Positions 8,314 through 15,998 of a DNA stretch of 64,000 nt are shown here, in pieces. Each line of letters starts with the position of its first letter. Within the stretch, counting starts at the first letter, position 1. The position numbers and the translations under genes were made by a program. The notes beneath the pieces were generated by a model. That model searched no databases and was not told the origin of the DNA. It saw only the letters and a program-made list of their open reading frames with translations. The stretch covers positions 1 through 64,000 of the forward strand of contig JAHHIF010000015.1 of assembly GCA_019358875.1 (NCBI GenBank). Reading direction: 5' to 3'. Origin of the DNA: Symplocastrum torsivum CPER-KK1 (GTDB lineage: Bacteria; Cyanobacteriota; Cyanobacteriia; Cyanobacteriales; Coleofasciculaceae).

Positions 8314-10179
8314 ATGTCAACAATGTTCTGGAATGCTTTAAAACTGAGTCCCGCTCTGCTAGGTGCTTCCCTACTGTTTGTCAGCAGCACTCAGGCGCAA
8401 GGAAGTGTTCCCTCCCAAGCCGCAGCGCTCAACAATAGCCAAGTGGCAGTAACTGTAGAACCGATAGCTGAAGCCTTAACTCAGTTGCCTCAGTCTACAG
8501 TCGCTCTTTCCAATAGTGATCAGGTAACAACGACGACTAGCCAAACCGTAACAACAGAGGAAACCACTTCCGCACTGACAGCCACAGAGACTAGCTCAAG
8601 CTTGAACCCAACTAACAATCTTTTGGCTCAACAGGTTCCAGCAGCTAACACGACCGAAGTTCTAGAGCAAATCAACCAATATAACAACCCAGGTGGTGAA
8701 TCCCTAGATCAAGTCACCAACGTTTCGCAGTTAAGCGATGTCTCACCCGGAGACTGGGCTTATGAAGCGCTGCGCTCTCTGGTCGAACGCTATGGTTGTA
8801 TCGCGGGTTATCCCGATGGCACCTTCCGAGGCAACCGCGCCACGACTCGTTATGAATTTGCCGCTGGTTTGAATGCTTGTTTACAGCAGGTAGAACGCTT
8901 GATAGCGGCTTCGGTTGAGGGTTTTGTTACCCGTGAAGACCTAGAAACGCTGCAACGGCTGGTACAAGAGTTTGAAGTGGAACTGGCGACGTTGGGAACG
9001 CGGGTGGATGATTTGGAAGGACGTGTGGCGTTCTTGGAAGATCATCAGTTCTCTACTACTACTAAGCTCAATGGGGAAGTTATCTTCGCCATTAGTGATC
9101 TGTTTGGTGAAGAAGACAATGTTCTGAATGCTGATTTTGATGACAACACCGTCTTCCAAGACCGAGTGCGCTTGAATTTCGATACCAGCTTCACAGGGAA
9201 AGACCGCTTGCGTACTCGTCTTCAGGCAAGGAACGTCGCGACATTCGAGGCTCTATCGGGTAATGGACTCACAAGAGAGGGCAGATTAGGATTTGAGGGT
9301 GATGAGGGCAATGATGTCCAACTTGATATCTTGGGTTATCGCTTCCCTGTCGGTCCAGCCGTAGTCCAGATATATGCTAATGGTGCAGGTCTGGATGACT
9401 TGGCGACCACCGTTAACCCGCTTGACTCCAGTGGTAGTGGTTCCATCTCCCGCTTTGGGCAACGAAATCCTATTTATCGCATTGGCGGTAATGGTGCAGG
9501 AGCAGGAATTACATTTACTCCAAGCGGTCCCTTCCGAGTGGACTTGGGTTACTTAAGTAATGAAGCGCCAAACCCTTCTGATGCTCAAGGTGGTGGAGGT
9601 TCTGGGATTTTCAATGGCAATTACAGCGCTATTGCTCAGGTAACGTTCCAACCATTTAAGGCACTTCGCCTTGCTGCTACCTATGTCCATTCCTACGATG
9701 AAACCAGTTTGGGTCATGGTACTGGTAGTCTGGCTTCTCAGATCAATCCAGATGGTGATATTGGTGTTGTGGGTAACTCCTACGGCGTTGAAGCCTCCAT
9801 TGCCTTCAGCCCCCAGTTGGTTCTCAGTGGTTGGGCTGGCTACACTGATGCCATTGTCCTGGGAACAGGTGGGGCTGATGTCTGGAATTATGGTGCAACC
9901 CTTGCCATCAACGATTTTGGTACGGAAGGCAGCACACTTGGTTTCGTAGTAGGTATGGAACCTAAGCTGACGGGTTCTAGTGTAGCTGTGGGTAATCTCC
10001 TTCCTGGTGATCGTAGAAGAGATCCAGACACAGGCTTGCACGTTGAAGGCTTCTACAAGCTAAAAGTTTCGGATAATATTGCCATCACTCCTGGCGTTAT
10101 CTGGTTGACTGCACCAGGTCATGATGAAGATAACGACGATATCTTTGTCGGGACAATCCGAACAACGTTCACGTTCTAG
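8314..10179 (+). CDS. SLH-OprB outer-membrane porin 1 (iron-uptake-porin type)
   Basis: 621 residues from ATG 8314; a GTG 15 bp upstream lies in the ribosome-binding site and is unlikely. The order is: signal peptide ending near SSTQAQ, a Ser/Thr-rich linker, an SLH domain (LSDVSPGDWAYEALRSLVERYG, then YPDGTFRGNRATTRYEFA), a coiled coil (VDDLEGRVAFLEDHQ), and an OprB-type beta-barrel ending in aromatic TFTF. The SLH domain anchors the barrel to peptidoglycan-linked polymers. Cyanobacterial members are major outer-membrane porins, often annotated as iron-uptake porins; the solute here is unknown. It is a paralogue of the next gene and shares an identical 338-bp core with it. A terminator follows. 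Confidence 0.92.
   Translation: MSTMFWNALKLSPALLGASLLFVSSTQAQGSVPSQAAALNNSQVAVTVEPIAEALTQLPQSTVALSNSDQVTTTTSQTVTTEETTSALTATETSSSLNPTNNLLAQQVPAANTTEVLEQINQYNNPGGESLDQVTNVSQLSDVSPGDWAYEALRSLVERYGCIAGYPDGTFRGNRATTRYEFAAGLNACLQQVERLIAASVEGFVTREDLETLQRLVQEFEVELATLGTRVDDLEGRVAFLEDHQFSTTTKLNGEVIFAISDLFGEEDNVLNADFDDNTVFQDRVRLNFDTSFTGKDRLRTRLQARNVATFEALSGNGLTREGRLGFEGDEGNDVQLDILGYRFPVGPAVVQIYANGAGLDDLATTVNPLDSSGSGSISRFGQRNPIYRIGGNGAGAGITFTPSGPFRVDLGYLSNEAPNPSDAQGGGGSGIFNGNYSAIAQVTFQPFKALRLAATYVHSYDETSLGHGTGSLASQINPDGDIGVVGNSYGVEASIAFSPQLVLSGWAGYTDAIVLGTGGADVWNYGATLAINDFGTEGSTLGFVVGMEPKLTGSSVAVGNLLPGDRRRDPDTGLHVEGFYKLKVSDNIAITPGVIWLTAPGHDEDNDDIFVGTIRTTFTF
8716..9053 (+). repeat. 338-bp identical segment shared by the porins, copy 1
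   Basis: By base-by-base reading, this segment is identical to 11053-11390 over 338 bp, including all synonymous sites. It covers the SLH domain and coiled coil. The flanks diverge at once on both sides (TCTACT versus TCCACG after the right end). This is the pattern expected from gene conversion. Confidence 0.95.
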
Positions 10180-10208
10180 TCAATCGTTCTCTGAAACTAG
10201 TGGTTAGG

Positions 10209-10240
10209 AATGCCTTCAAATGAGTGGAGGCATTTTCTTT
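10209..10240 (+). terminator. Intrinsic terminator after porin 1
   Basis: AATGCCT (10209-10215) pairs with AGGCATT (10228-10234) and is followed by TTCTTT. It starts 30 bp after the porin 1 stop, so the two porins are probably separate transcripts. The rest of the gap to 10573 holds HIP1 sites but no gene. Confidence 0.75.
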
Positions 10241-10573
10241 AACTATTGTCGTTCTATCCGCTTAGTGTGGGAGGCAGGCAAGTTAAACAACCATCAAAAG
10301 AACAGAGAAATCTCTCACCTGACGTAAAGTTGTTGCATTTGACAAATTAGTTACTGTGTTGTCGTAGAGCGATCGCATATTATCCCAGAGTATTCAAGAA
10401 AAAGCGATCGCTCCCTCAACTCTTGCTAGCTCAACATAAATTGAGTAGCAATTTTGTCAAAGTGAAAACTTTACTGAATTTTGATGTAGGGTATGATACT
10501 GAAATTCCTTTGGAATCCTTAGCCGACAAGACTTATGTTTTCTCGGAATCATTCCACTAGAATTATCGATTCA

Positions 10574-10583
10574 GGTGTGAGGA
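10574..10583 (+). promoter_or_regulatory. Yfr1-complementary site over the ribosome-binding site of porin 2
   Basis: GGTGTGAGGA lies 10 nt before the ATG at 10594 and sits in the shared leader block GGTGTGAGGATTATT, also found before porin 1. The surrounding leader sequences otherwise differ between the two genes, so the block looks selected. It complements 10 nt of the Yfr1 core without mismatch. Confidence 0.75.
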
Positions 10584-10593
10584 TTATTAAACG

Positions 10594-12540
10594 ATGTTCA
10601 AACTGCTTGGTAACGCTCTCAAAGTAAGCCCAGTTCTTCTCGGTCTATCTCTACTCGTTGCTAGCGGTGCCTACGCGGCACAAGCTACTGCAACTCAAAG
10701 CACCTCTGAGCAAACAAAAACAGCAGCTACGACTCCCGACATAGATACTGTCAGTAACGAGTCTCCTGTTGAATCCTCTACCTCTGTCTCTCAGGCAGTA
10801 CCTTCAGGCGCTAGTACTCCCTTAAATCTTGCTGCAAATACATTGCCTGAAGCTAGCCAGACTCCTGTAGAACAACTTTCTGTTTCTCAACCAACAGGTT
10901 CTGAGATCAGTCCAATTGCTAATCCCGCAGACACTACCTTAGCGCAATCAACCCCAGCGACTGGAGTGGCAACCCCTAGCTCAACCAGTGAAGTTTTAGA
11001 ACAAATTAACCAATACAGCCACGAAGGAATAAATAGCTCCCAAGGCCAAGTGACCAACGTTTCGCAGTTAAGCGATGTCTCACCCGGAGACTGGGCTTAT
11101 GAAGCGCTGCGCTCTCTGGTCGAACGCTATGGTTGTATCGCGGGTTATCCCGATGGCACCTTCCGAGGCAACCGCGCCACGACTCGTTATGAATTTGCCG
11201 CTGGTTTGAATGCTTGTTTACAGCAGGTAGAACGCTTGATAGCGGCTTCGGTTGAGGGTTTTGTTACCCGTGAAGACCTAGAAACGCTGCAACGGCTGGT
11301 ACAAGAGTTTGAAGTGGAACTGGCGACGTTGGGAACGCGGGTGGATGATTTGGAAGGACGTGTGGCGTTCTTGGAAGATCATCAGTTCTCCACGACTACC
11401 AAGCTTAATGCGGAAGTTGTCTTTTTACTTTCCGATGCCTTTGGAGATGAAGTAGCTGTTCCTTCGGGCTTTGCTCCTTCTACTGACGACTTAGATGTCA
11501 ATACAACTTTCGCTGACAGAGTGCGTCTGAATTTTGATACGAGTTTCACTGGACGAGACCGTTTACGCACCCGTTTGCAGGCTCGAAACATCCAACCACT
11601 AACTGAGCGAACGGGTACTGTCATGACCGAGTTTTATACTCAAGGGGGTGACAACGACGTAATTTTAGATGAATTGAGCTACCGAGGTACGCTAACCGAT
11701 GCTTTCACGTTCTGGTTAGGAACCACAGGGCTTGACCTTGATGATGTTGCTCTTGCTGTGATCGGAACACCAAGTGCCCCCTCAGACTTTGGCTCACTAC
11801 AGCCAATCTACAAGCTGGCTTCTGGTGCAGGTGCAGGACTCACCTTTGGTGGTGATGGTCCCTTCCGTATTGATGCTGCCTATATTGCAAATGAGGCGGC
11901 AGATCCAAGTGAGGGTAGTGGCTTATTTGCTGGTTCTTACGCCGCCCTCGGTCAGATAACCTTCCAAGCAACTGACTTTCTGCAAATCTCTGGTACCTAC
12001 GTCCATGGTTACGATGTCAGCCCTGGAGGAGGTGATGGTAGTCGTTATGCCAATGCTCCCTTTGGCGGTAATCCTTTTTCGACTAACGCTGACGGAGACC
12101 CCAACGTTTTCGACCCTGACTTGCCTGATTTCCTTAGCTCCAGAACCTCAGTTAATGCCTATCAAATAGCCGCAAACTTCCAGCTTGGTGCTATTAATAT
12201 TGGGGGTTGGGTAGGTTATAGCAACGCGATCGATGAACTCAACCGTGGCGCTGGAAGAGTAGATGTGTGGAACTATGCAGCGACTCTAGCCTTCAACGAT
12301 TTCGGCGGTGAAGGGAACCAGTTAGGCTTTATCTTTGGAATGCCACCCCGTAATCGGACTAACAACCTCACGGGTCGTCGTGATTTGGACACCTCTTACC
12401 ACATAGAGGCGTACTACAGATACCAACTCAATGACAACATTGCAATTATTCCTGGTGCTTTTGTCCTTCTTAACCCCGAACATAATGATGCCAACGAAGA
12501 CATCTATGTGGGGACGCTCCAGACTGTCTTTACCTTCTAG
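10594..12540 (+). CDS. SLH-OprB outer-membrane porin 2 (iron-uptake-porin type)
   Basis: 648 residues with the same layout as porin 1: signal peptide (LLGLSLLVASGAYAA), a longer Ser/Thr/Pro-rich linker, SLH domain, coiled coil, then an OprB barrel ending LQTVFTF. The barrel is clearly homologous to that of porin 1 but diverged, with different loop sequences (for example the GGNPFSTNADGDPN loop). The SLH-coiled-coil core is identical at DNA level. The pair may differ in substrate while keeping the same cell-wall anchor. Regulation by Yfr1 is suggested by the leader. No clear terminator follows. Confidence 0.92.
   Translation: MFKLLGNALKVSPVLLGLSLLVASGAYAAQATATQSTSEQTKTAATTPDIDTVSNESPVESSTSVSQAVPSGASTPLNLAANTLPEASQTPVEQLSVSQPTGSEISPIANPADTTLAQSTPATGVATPSSTSEVLEQINQYSHEGINSSQGQVTNVSQLSDVSPGDWAYEALRSLVERYGCIAGYPDGTFRGNRATTRYEFAAGLNACLQQVERLIAASVEGFVTREDLETLQRLVQEFEVELATLGTRVDDLEGRVAFLEDHQFSTTTKLNAEVVFLLSDAFGDEVAVPSGFAPSTDDLDVNTTFADRVRLNFDTSFTGRDRLRTRLQARNIQPLTERTGTVMTEFYTQGGDNDVILDELSYRGTLTDAFTFWLGTTGLDLDDVALAVIGTPSAPSDFGSLQPIYKLASGAGAGLTFGGDGPFRIDAAYIANEAADPSEGSGLFAGSYAALGQITFQATDFLQISGTYVHGYDVSPGGGDGSRYANAPFGGNPFSTNADGDPNVFDPDLPDFLSSRTSVNAYQIAANFQLGAINIGGWVGYSNAIDELNRGAGRVDVWNYAATLAFNDFGGEGNQLGFIFGMPPRNRTNNLTGRRDLDTSYHIEAYYRYQLNDNIAIIPGAFVLLNPEHNDANEDIYVGTLQTVFTF
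11053..11390 (+). repeat. 338-bp identical segment shared by the porins, copy 2
   Basis: Exact copy of 8716-9053 at an offset of 2337 bp. It lies in the same position within the reading frame, so both proteins carry an identical SLH and coiled-coil module between divergent linkers and barrels. Confidence 0.95.
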
Positions 12541-13081
12541 ACGATTTAGAGAGCAAAGGTGGGGATTGAACATCCCTTAACTTGCCCAAAAGACGCTTCT
12601 CGTTGCTGCTTTTCTCAGCTTGAAACCGCTGATGTGTACCAGTGGATGCCCTTAGTCCGGTGTCGCTCAAGTATTCATCAGTGGTTTTTTAGTAAGTCTG
12701 AATAAAATGTGAAGAGGTTTGCCAGCCTAATGATGGATGTATAGCTTTGTTTTCTTTAGATAAGAAGCGGATTAGAGAGTTTTTGAGCAATTGCTCAGTA
12801 TCTTAACAGTTTTATACTTCACAAATTCTTCACATTGATCTATTAACTTCAAGCTAAGCCAGACAAATTAGCAGTTAAACCGCAGTTATAGGTTTAGCTT
12901 TCGCTTTTCAAGGGCAATAGTCAAAGCACTTTGTTGCCGCGACTCGCTCTCGCCATCCTCGAAGGTAGCGTCGCTCACTCGCGAAGGTTAATCATACTTG
13001 TAGTCCACATCACGTATCGGTTTAAACGTCAAAACTGGTTGTATTGTCTGTCAAGAGTTTCCTTGGCATAAGGAAGAAACA
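12541..13081. other. Intergenic region after porin 2
   Basis: 541 bp without a recognisable gene. It contains AT-rich DNA and a short GC-rich patch near 12938-12987 (CTCGCCATCCTCGAAGG, then TCGCTCACTCGCGAAGG) that looks like two diverged copies of a dispersed intergenic repeat. No confident terminator or promoter was identified. Confidence 0.4.
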
Positions 13082-13504
13082 GTGAGCATGTGTTTACCTA
13101 ACACCCGTGAGCCACATATTGAATTAGCGATCGATGTTTTCAAATCGCAAAATCCGATACTGCTAATCTCTCTTAAAGACTTTCTCACGGTTTTGCCGAA
13201 TCCGAAATGTGTTGAGGAAGTCTTAACAGCAGCGCTGTATCAACTAGCAGAGACTGATTCTGACGCTTGCCGTTGGATCTTGCGTAATTCTCATTATTTA
13301 GAGCCTGAACTTGATATCGCTGCTGTGGCAATCCAGTTGGCATCTACAAAGCTTCAAAAACAGGGATTTGTGCTAGGTATAGATTTTCAGGTTGAACTGA
13401 ACCATCGGCTACAGGTTACTGAGCAGGCAAAGGCAAGGTTGATGATTGAAAACTCACCTGGCGATCGCCTCCTGATTGAAAAGATTTTACAGGCTAGTGA
13501 TTAA
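13082..13504 (+). CDS. Hypothetical protein, 140 aa
   Basis: No family recognised. The start may be GTG 13082 (AAGGAAG lies about 5 nt upstream) or ATG 13088. The protein is largely helical, soluble and without signal peptide or membrane segment. It contains two cysteines (SMCLPN and ACRWIL) and acidic patches, and the C-terminus reads LIEKILQASD. It stands alone on the plus strand before a secreted pentapeptide protein. Codon use and a HIP1 site inside the frame are typical of the genome, which supports a real gene. Confidence 0.6.
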   Translation: MSMCLPNTREPHIELAIDVFKSQNPILLISLKDFLTVLPNPKCVEEVLTAALYQLAETDSDACRWILRNSHYLEPELDIAAVAIQLASTKLQKQGFVLGIDFQVELNHRLQVTEQAKARLMIENSPGDRLLIEKILQASD

Positions 13505-13607
13505 GCTCAATGGTTATGTGCCGCTAGGTATTGGGTTTAATTGATAATCTAATTTAAGTCTGTTTTGTTGCCGGCTTCAGGCTTGTAAGCTTATTGTCAT
13601 TGCTGCC

Positions 13608-14180
13608 ATGAATTGTAAAATCGTCAGCACTGCCATCCTCCTCGTTCCTCTCTGGCTACAATCGCCAGCCAAAGCTTGGAATCCAGAGCATTTAGAGCAA
13701 TTGCGCCAAACTGGTAGTTGTGTGGGATGTGATCTTAGTAGTGCTCAATTACCAGATGCACTTCTGAGTAATACTGACTTGAGAGAAGCAAATCTCACCG
13801 GAGCAAATCTCCTCCGTGCTGATTTAAGGCGTGCTAATCTCACTGGGGCAAATCTTGCAGGGGCGAGTTTGATTAATGCTAATTTATCAGAGGCAAACTT
13901 GGCTGGCTCAAATCTCAGTGTTGCAAGTCTTATTAGAGCAAATCTCACGGGGGCTAACCTTGCGGGTGCAGGATTAAGTTTGGCAAAGCTACCGAGGGCT
14001 AATCTCAGCGCTGCCAACTTAAGACAAGCTGATTTCCGAGCCGCTGATTTAAGGAATGCGAACCTGAACTCAGCAGATTTGACGGGGGCTGACTTACGAC
14101 AGGCTGACTTGGAAAATACGCTTCTACAGAATGCTAATCTAACGGGTGTGTTTATGCCTGATAGTAGTTTCCATCCCTAG
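13608..14180 (+). CDS. Secreted pentapeptide-repeat protein
   Basis: 190 residues. A signal peptide (hydrophobic AILLVPLWLQSPAKA) is followed by a short helix and a CVGCDLSSAQL motif. About 24 tandem A(D/N)LXX repeats from residue 48 onward would form a right-handed beta-helix. The two cysteines in CxxC before the first repeat are common in secreted cyanobacterial pentapeptide proteins and may form a disulfide or bind a metal. The likely location is the thylakoid lumen or periplasm. Function is not predictable; the repeats act as a scaffold. Confidence 0.88.
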   Translation: MNCKIVSTAILLVPLWLQSPAKAWNPEHLEQLRQTGSCVGCDLSSAQLPDALLSNTDLREANLTGANLLRADLRRANLTGANLAGASLINANLSEANLAGSNLSVASLIRANLTGANLAGAGLSLAKLPRANLSAANLRQADFRAADLRNANLNSADLTGADLRQADLENTLLQNANLTGVFMPDSSFHP

Positions 14181-14264
14181 GCTGATAAGAACTGAGGAAC
14201 ATTCATCAATAAGGAAACGTAATTATAATTGTCCCTCAGCACCTTAGACGGTGAAATTAATTAA

Positions 14265-14828
14265 ATGAGAAAGATGTCTCGCTATACACTACTTTCGCGC
14301 CGCTTTATCTTAAGTTTGGTGGCGTTTATTGGTATGCTTTCCTATACCGCTCGTGCAGAGGCGGCTGACTCGGTAGTACTGAAGTATAGTTTTCTCCGAG
14401 AGACGATATCAGTTCCTGAACTCTCCACTTTTGCCGAAACCGGTGAGCTTTCAACCAAGCTACGAGTTTATCTCAAGCTAGCTGGACGAGAGCCAGAGCA
14501 ACTGCGGAGTCTTCTGACTCAAGAGGTCAAAGTTAATGGAGTGATTCTGTCTCGGATGTTGAACAATCCTGTTGGCGAAACGATGCTTGACCAAGTCAGT
14601 CAGGTGATTCATACTCCCACAAATCGAGCTAGCCGAGAGTCTTTACGTGCTGCCCTTGTCAGTTCTGCGCTTCCTGACGGTCAAGTCACGCTAATTGAAA
14701 CGTTAGAAAACTATCCAACGTCAGAAGTGCATGTAGAAGGCGATCGCCTTGCTGAGGTAGCTCAGAAAATCACACGAGTGCTTGGGCGTCTGCCAAGTAT
14801 CCCTGGACTTCCAAGAATTGGACTATGA
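14265..14828 (+). CDS. Secreted stand-alone DUF1400 protein
   Basis: 187 residues. An N-terminal signal (FILSLVAFIGMLSYTARAEA) precedes a DUF1400-like domain with VVLKYSFLRETISVPELSTFAETGELS and helical SLRAALVSSALPDGQVTLIETLENYP. In cyanobacteria DUF1400 usually forms the N-terminal part of longer alpha/beta hydrolases. Here it ends after the domain and no hydrolase core follows, so this is a stand-alone or shortened version. It may act as a regulatory or binding partner, but nothing in the sequence proves a function. It follows the pentapeptide gene by 84 bp. Confidence 0.75.
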   Translation: MRKMSRYTLLSRRFILSLVAFIGMLSYTARAEAADSVVLKYSFLRETISVPELSTFAETGELSTKLRVYLKLAGREPEQLRSLLTQEVKVNGVILSRMLNNPVGETMLDQVSQVIHTPTNRASRESLRAALVSSALPDGQVTLIETLENYPTSEVHVEGDRLAEVAQKITRVLGRLPSIPGLPRIGL

Positions 14829-14852
14829 ACTAATGCGTTCGAGGTGTACCTG

Positions 14853-15056
14853 CTAGTAAGCAAGAGTCTCTAGGGTTTCGCGGAGATACCGACGCACCCG
14901 GCTATCAAGGCTGTGATCTTGAAGAGATTCACCCACTGAATGTTCCAGTTGCCAGCGCTGGAATCCGGAACTGGATGCGATCGCTTGTTTGAGATTATCC
15001 CAGATTTGGCTATCTTGGGAAAATTGACTAGATTCAGAAGTAGCTGAAATTGCCAT
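14853..15056 (-). CDS. Small hypothetical protein, 67 aa
   Basis: A short acidic, helical protein rich in Ser and Gln (QIWDNLKQAIASSSGFQRWQLEH, then RVRRYLRETLETLAY). It has no signal or membrane segment. Sequences of this type occur as conserved small proteins in cyanobacteria, but I cannot name a function. It is convergent with the DUF1400 gene, with only 24 bp between stop codons. A HIP1-like site lies within the frame. Confidence 0.55.
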   Translation of the reverse strand: MAISATSESSQFSQDSQIWDNLKQAIASSSGFQRWQLEHSVGESLQDHSLDSRVRRYLRETLETLAY

Positions 15057-15212
15057 AATATATACCTTAAAAAGTTGGTGGGAAACTATTTGAATAGCAC
15101 TGCTTACTTGTAAAGTAACTCAGCTACTGGCTTTATACTGTGCCCTCAACAACATCTAGAGAGCAAACTCTCGCTTAAGTAGTGTTTCGACACTTCAAAC
15201 CTGAGAGAATCA

Positions 15213-15857
15213 TCATTTTTGCTCAGAAGACAACGTTGGAGATGGTGTTGTTGAAGTAGCTGACTCACTGATCGAAAAAGGCAAAATTTGATTGACCCGG
15301 ACACCTGGTAGGGTAAAGTCCTGCGGCACTTTTTCGACCCGATAGGGTTCAGCCGCACTAAACTCTGACTCACTCGTGAGGAGAACTTGTGCAACACTCA
15401 AGGGGACTTGCAAGAACAAATTACTGATGAGAAAGGCAACTCCTGCCCATAACAGCCCAGCAATACGCCATCCGGAACCAAAGGGAGCAACGGCTGCCGC
15501 CACAGGCGCATCACGGTAAATCGTCCACAGTACCCAGACCATAAAAAACGCCGCGCCAACAGCTACCACTTGATTCGTCTTCGTTTTGAACAAGCTTAAG
15601 AGGCGTAGCTGCTGTGTTGTGAGTTGCTCTGGCTTTACTGCCAACACCAAAATACTGAAAATGTCGAAGGGGCGGGTCAACTGCATCCAAAGCACAGGCA
15701 CAGTCCCAATGGCAATCACCAACACTAGCTCTAACCAGACAGGGAGTATCGGGTCACCGACTGCCAGTCCCAGCCAAACCAGTTCTAACGCCAGGGGTAA
15801 GGCAGCGATACCAGCGAGATGAATCCACAAAAAAGGTTCAGTCCAGAAGGAGCGCAT
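15213..15857 (-). CDS. Low-complexity tail membrane protein
   Basis: 214 residues with about five hydrophobic segments (for example WIHLAGIAALPLALELVWLGLAV and LELVLVIAIGTVPVLW) and a Ser/Thr-rich C-terminal tail (ISESATSTTPSPTLSSE). This matches the cyanobacterial family named for its low-complexity tail, often found just after infB. It lies 141 bp downstream of infB on the same strand, behind a strong hairpin. Function unknown; location is a membrane. Confidence 0.8.
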   Translation of the reverse strand: MRSFWTEPFLWIHLAGIAALPLALELVWLGLAVGDPILPVWLELVLVIAIGTVPVLWMQLTRPFDIFSILVLAVKPEQLTTQQLRLLSLFKTKTNQVVAVGAAFFMVWVLWTIYRDAPVAAAVAPFGSGWRIAGLLWAGVAFLISNLFLQVPLSVAQVLLTSESEFSAAEPYRVEKVPQDFTLPGVRVNQILPFSISESATSTTPSPTLSSEQK

Positions 15858-15946
15858 AGATTTGTCCCTTGTTCGTAGTCCGTTGTAGCTTTTTTTGTAT
15901 TATCTACGCCTGCTACTTTTCTCTGTAGCGTGTTGTCTCTTGTTGC

Positions 15947-15982
15947 AGCTACAGGGACGCAAAGAGTTGCGTCCCTGTAGCT
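15947..15982 (-). terminator. 16-bp perfect inverted repeat after infB
   Basis: AGCTACAGGGACGCAA (15947-15962) pairs perfectly with 15967-15982 around a 4-nt loop AGAG. It starts 16 bp after the infB stop. No T run follows, so it may be a weak terminator or a mobile palindrome of the intergenic type that is frequent in cyanobacteria. Confidence 0.55.
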
Positions 15983-15998
15983 AACAACTAACAACTGA

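Noticed and set aside
10370..10420. Clustered GCGATCGC sites as a possible operator
   Set aside because: These are HIP1 sites, found throughout the window and typical of the genome.
13745..14017. Minus-strand frame opposite the pentapeptide gene, rich in Arg, Phe and Ala
   Set aside because: It is the antisense shadow of the regular pentapeptide repeats; the same is seen opposite the gene at 55906.
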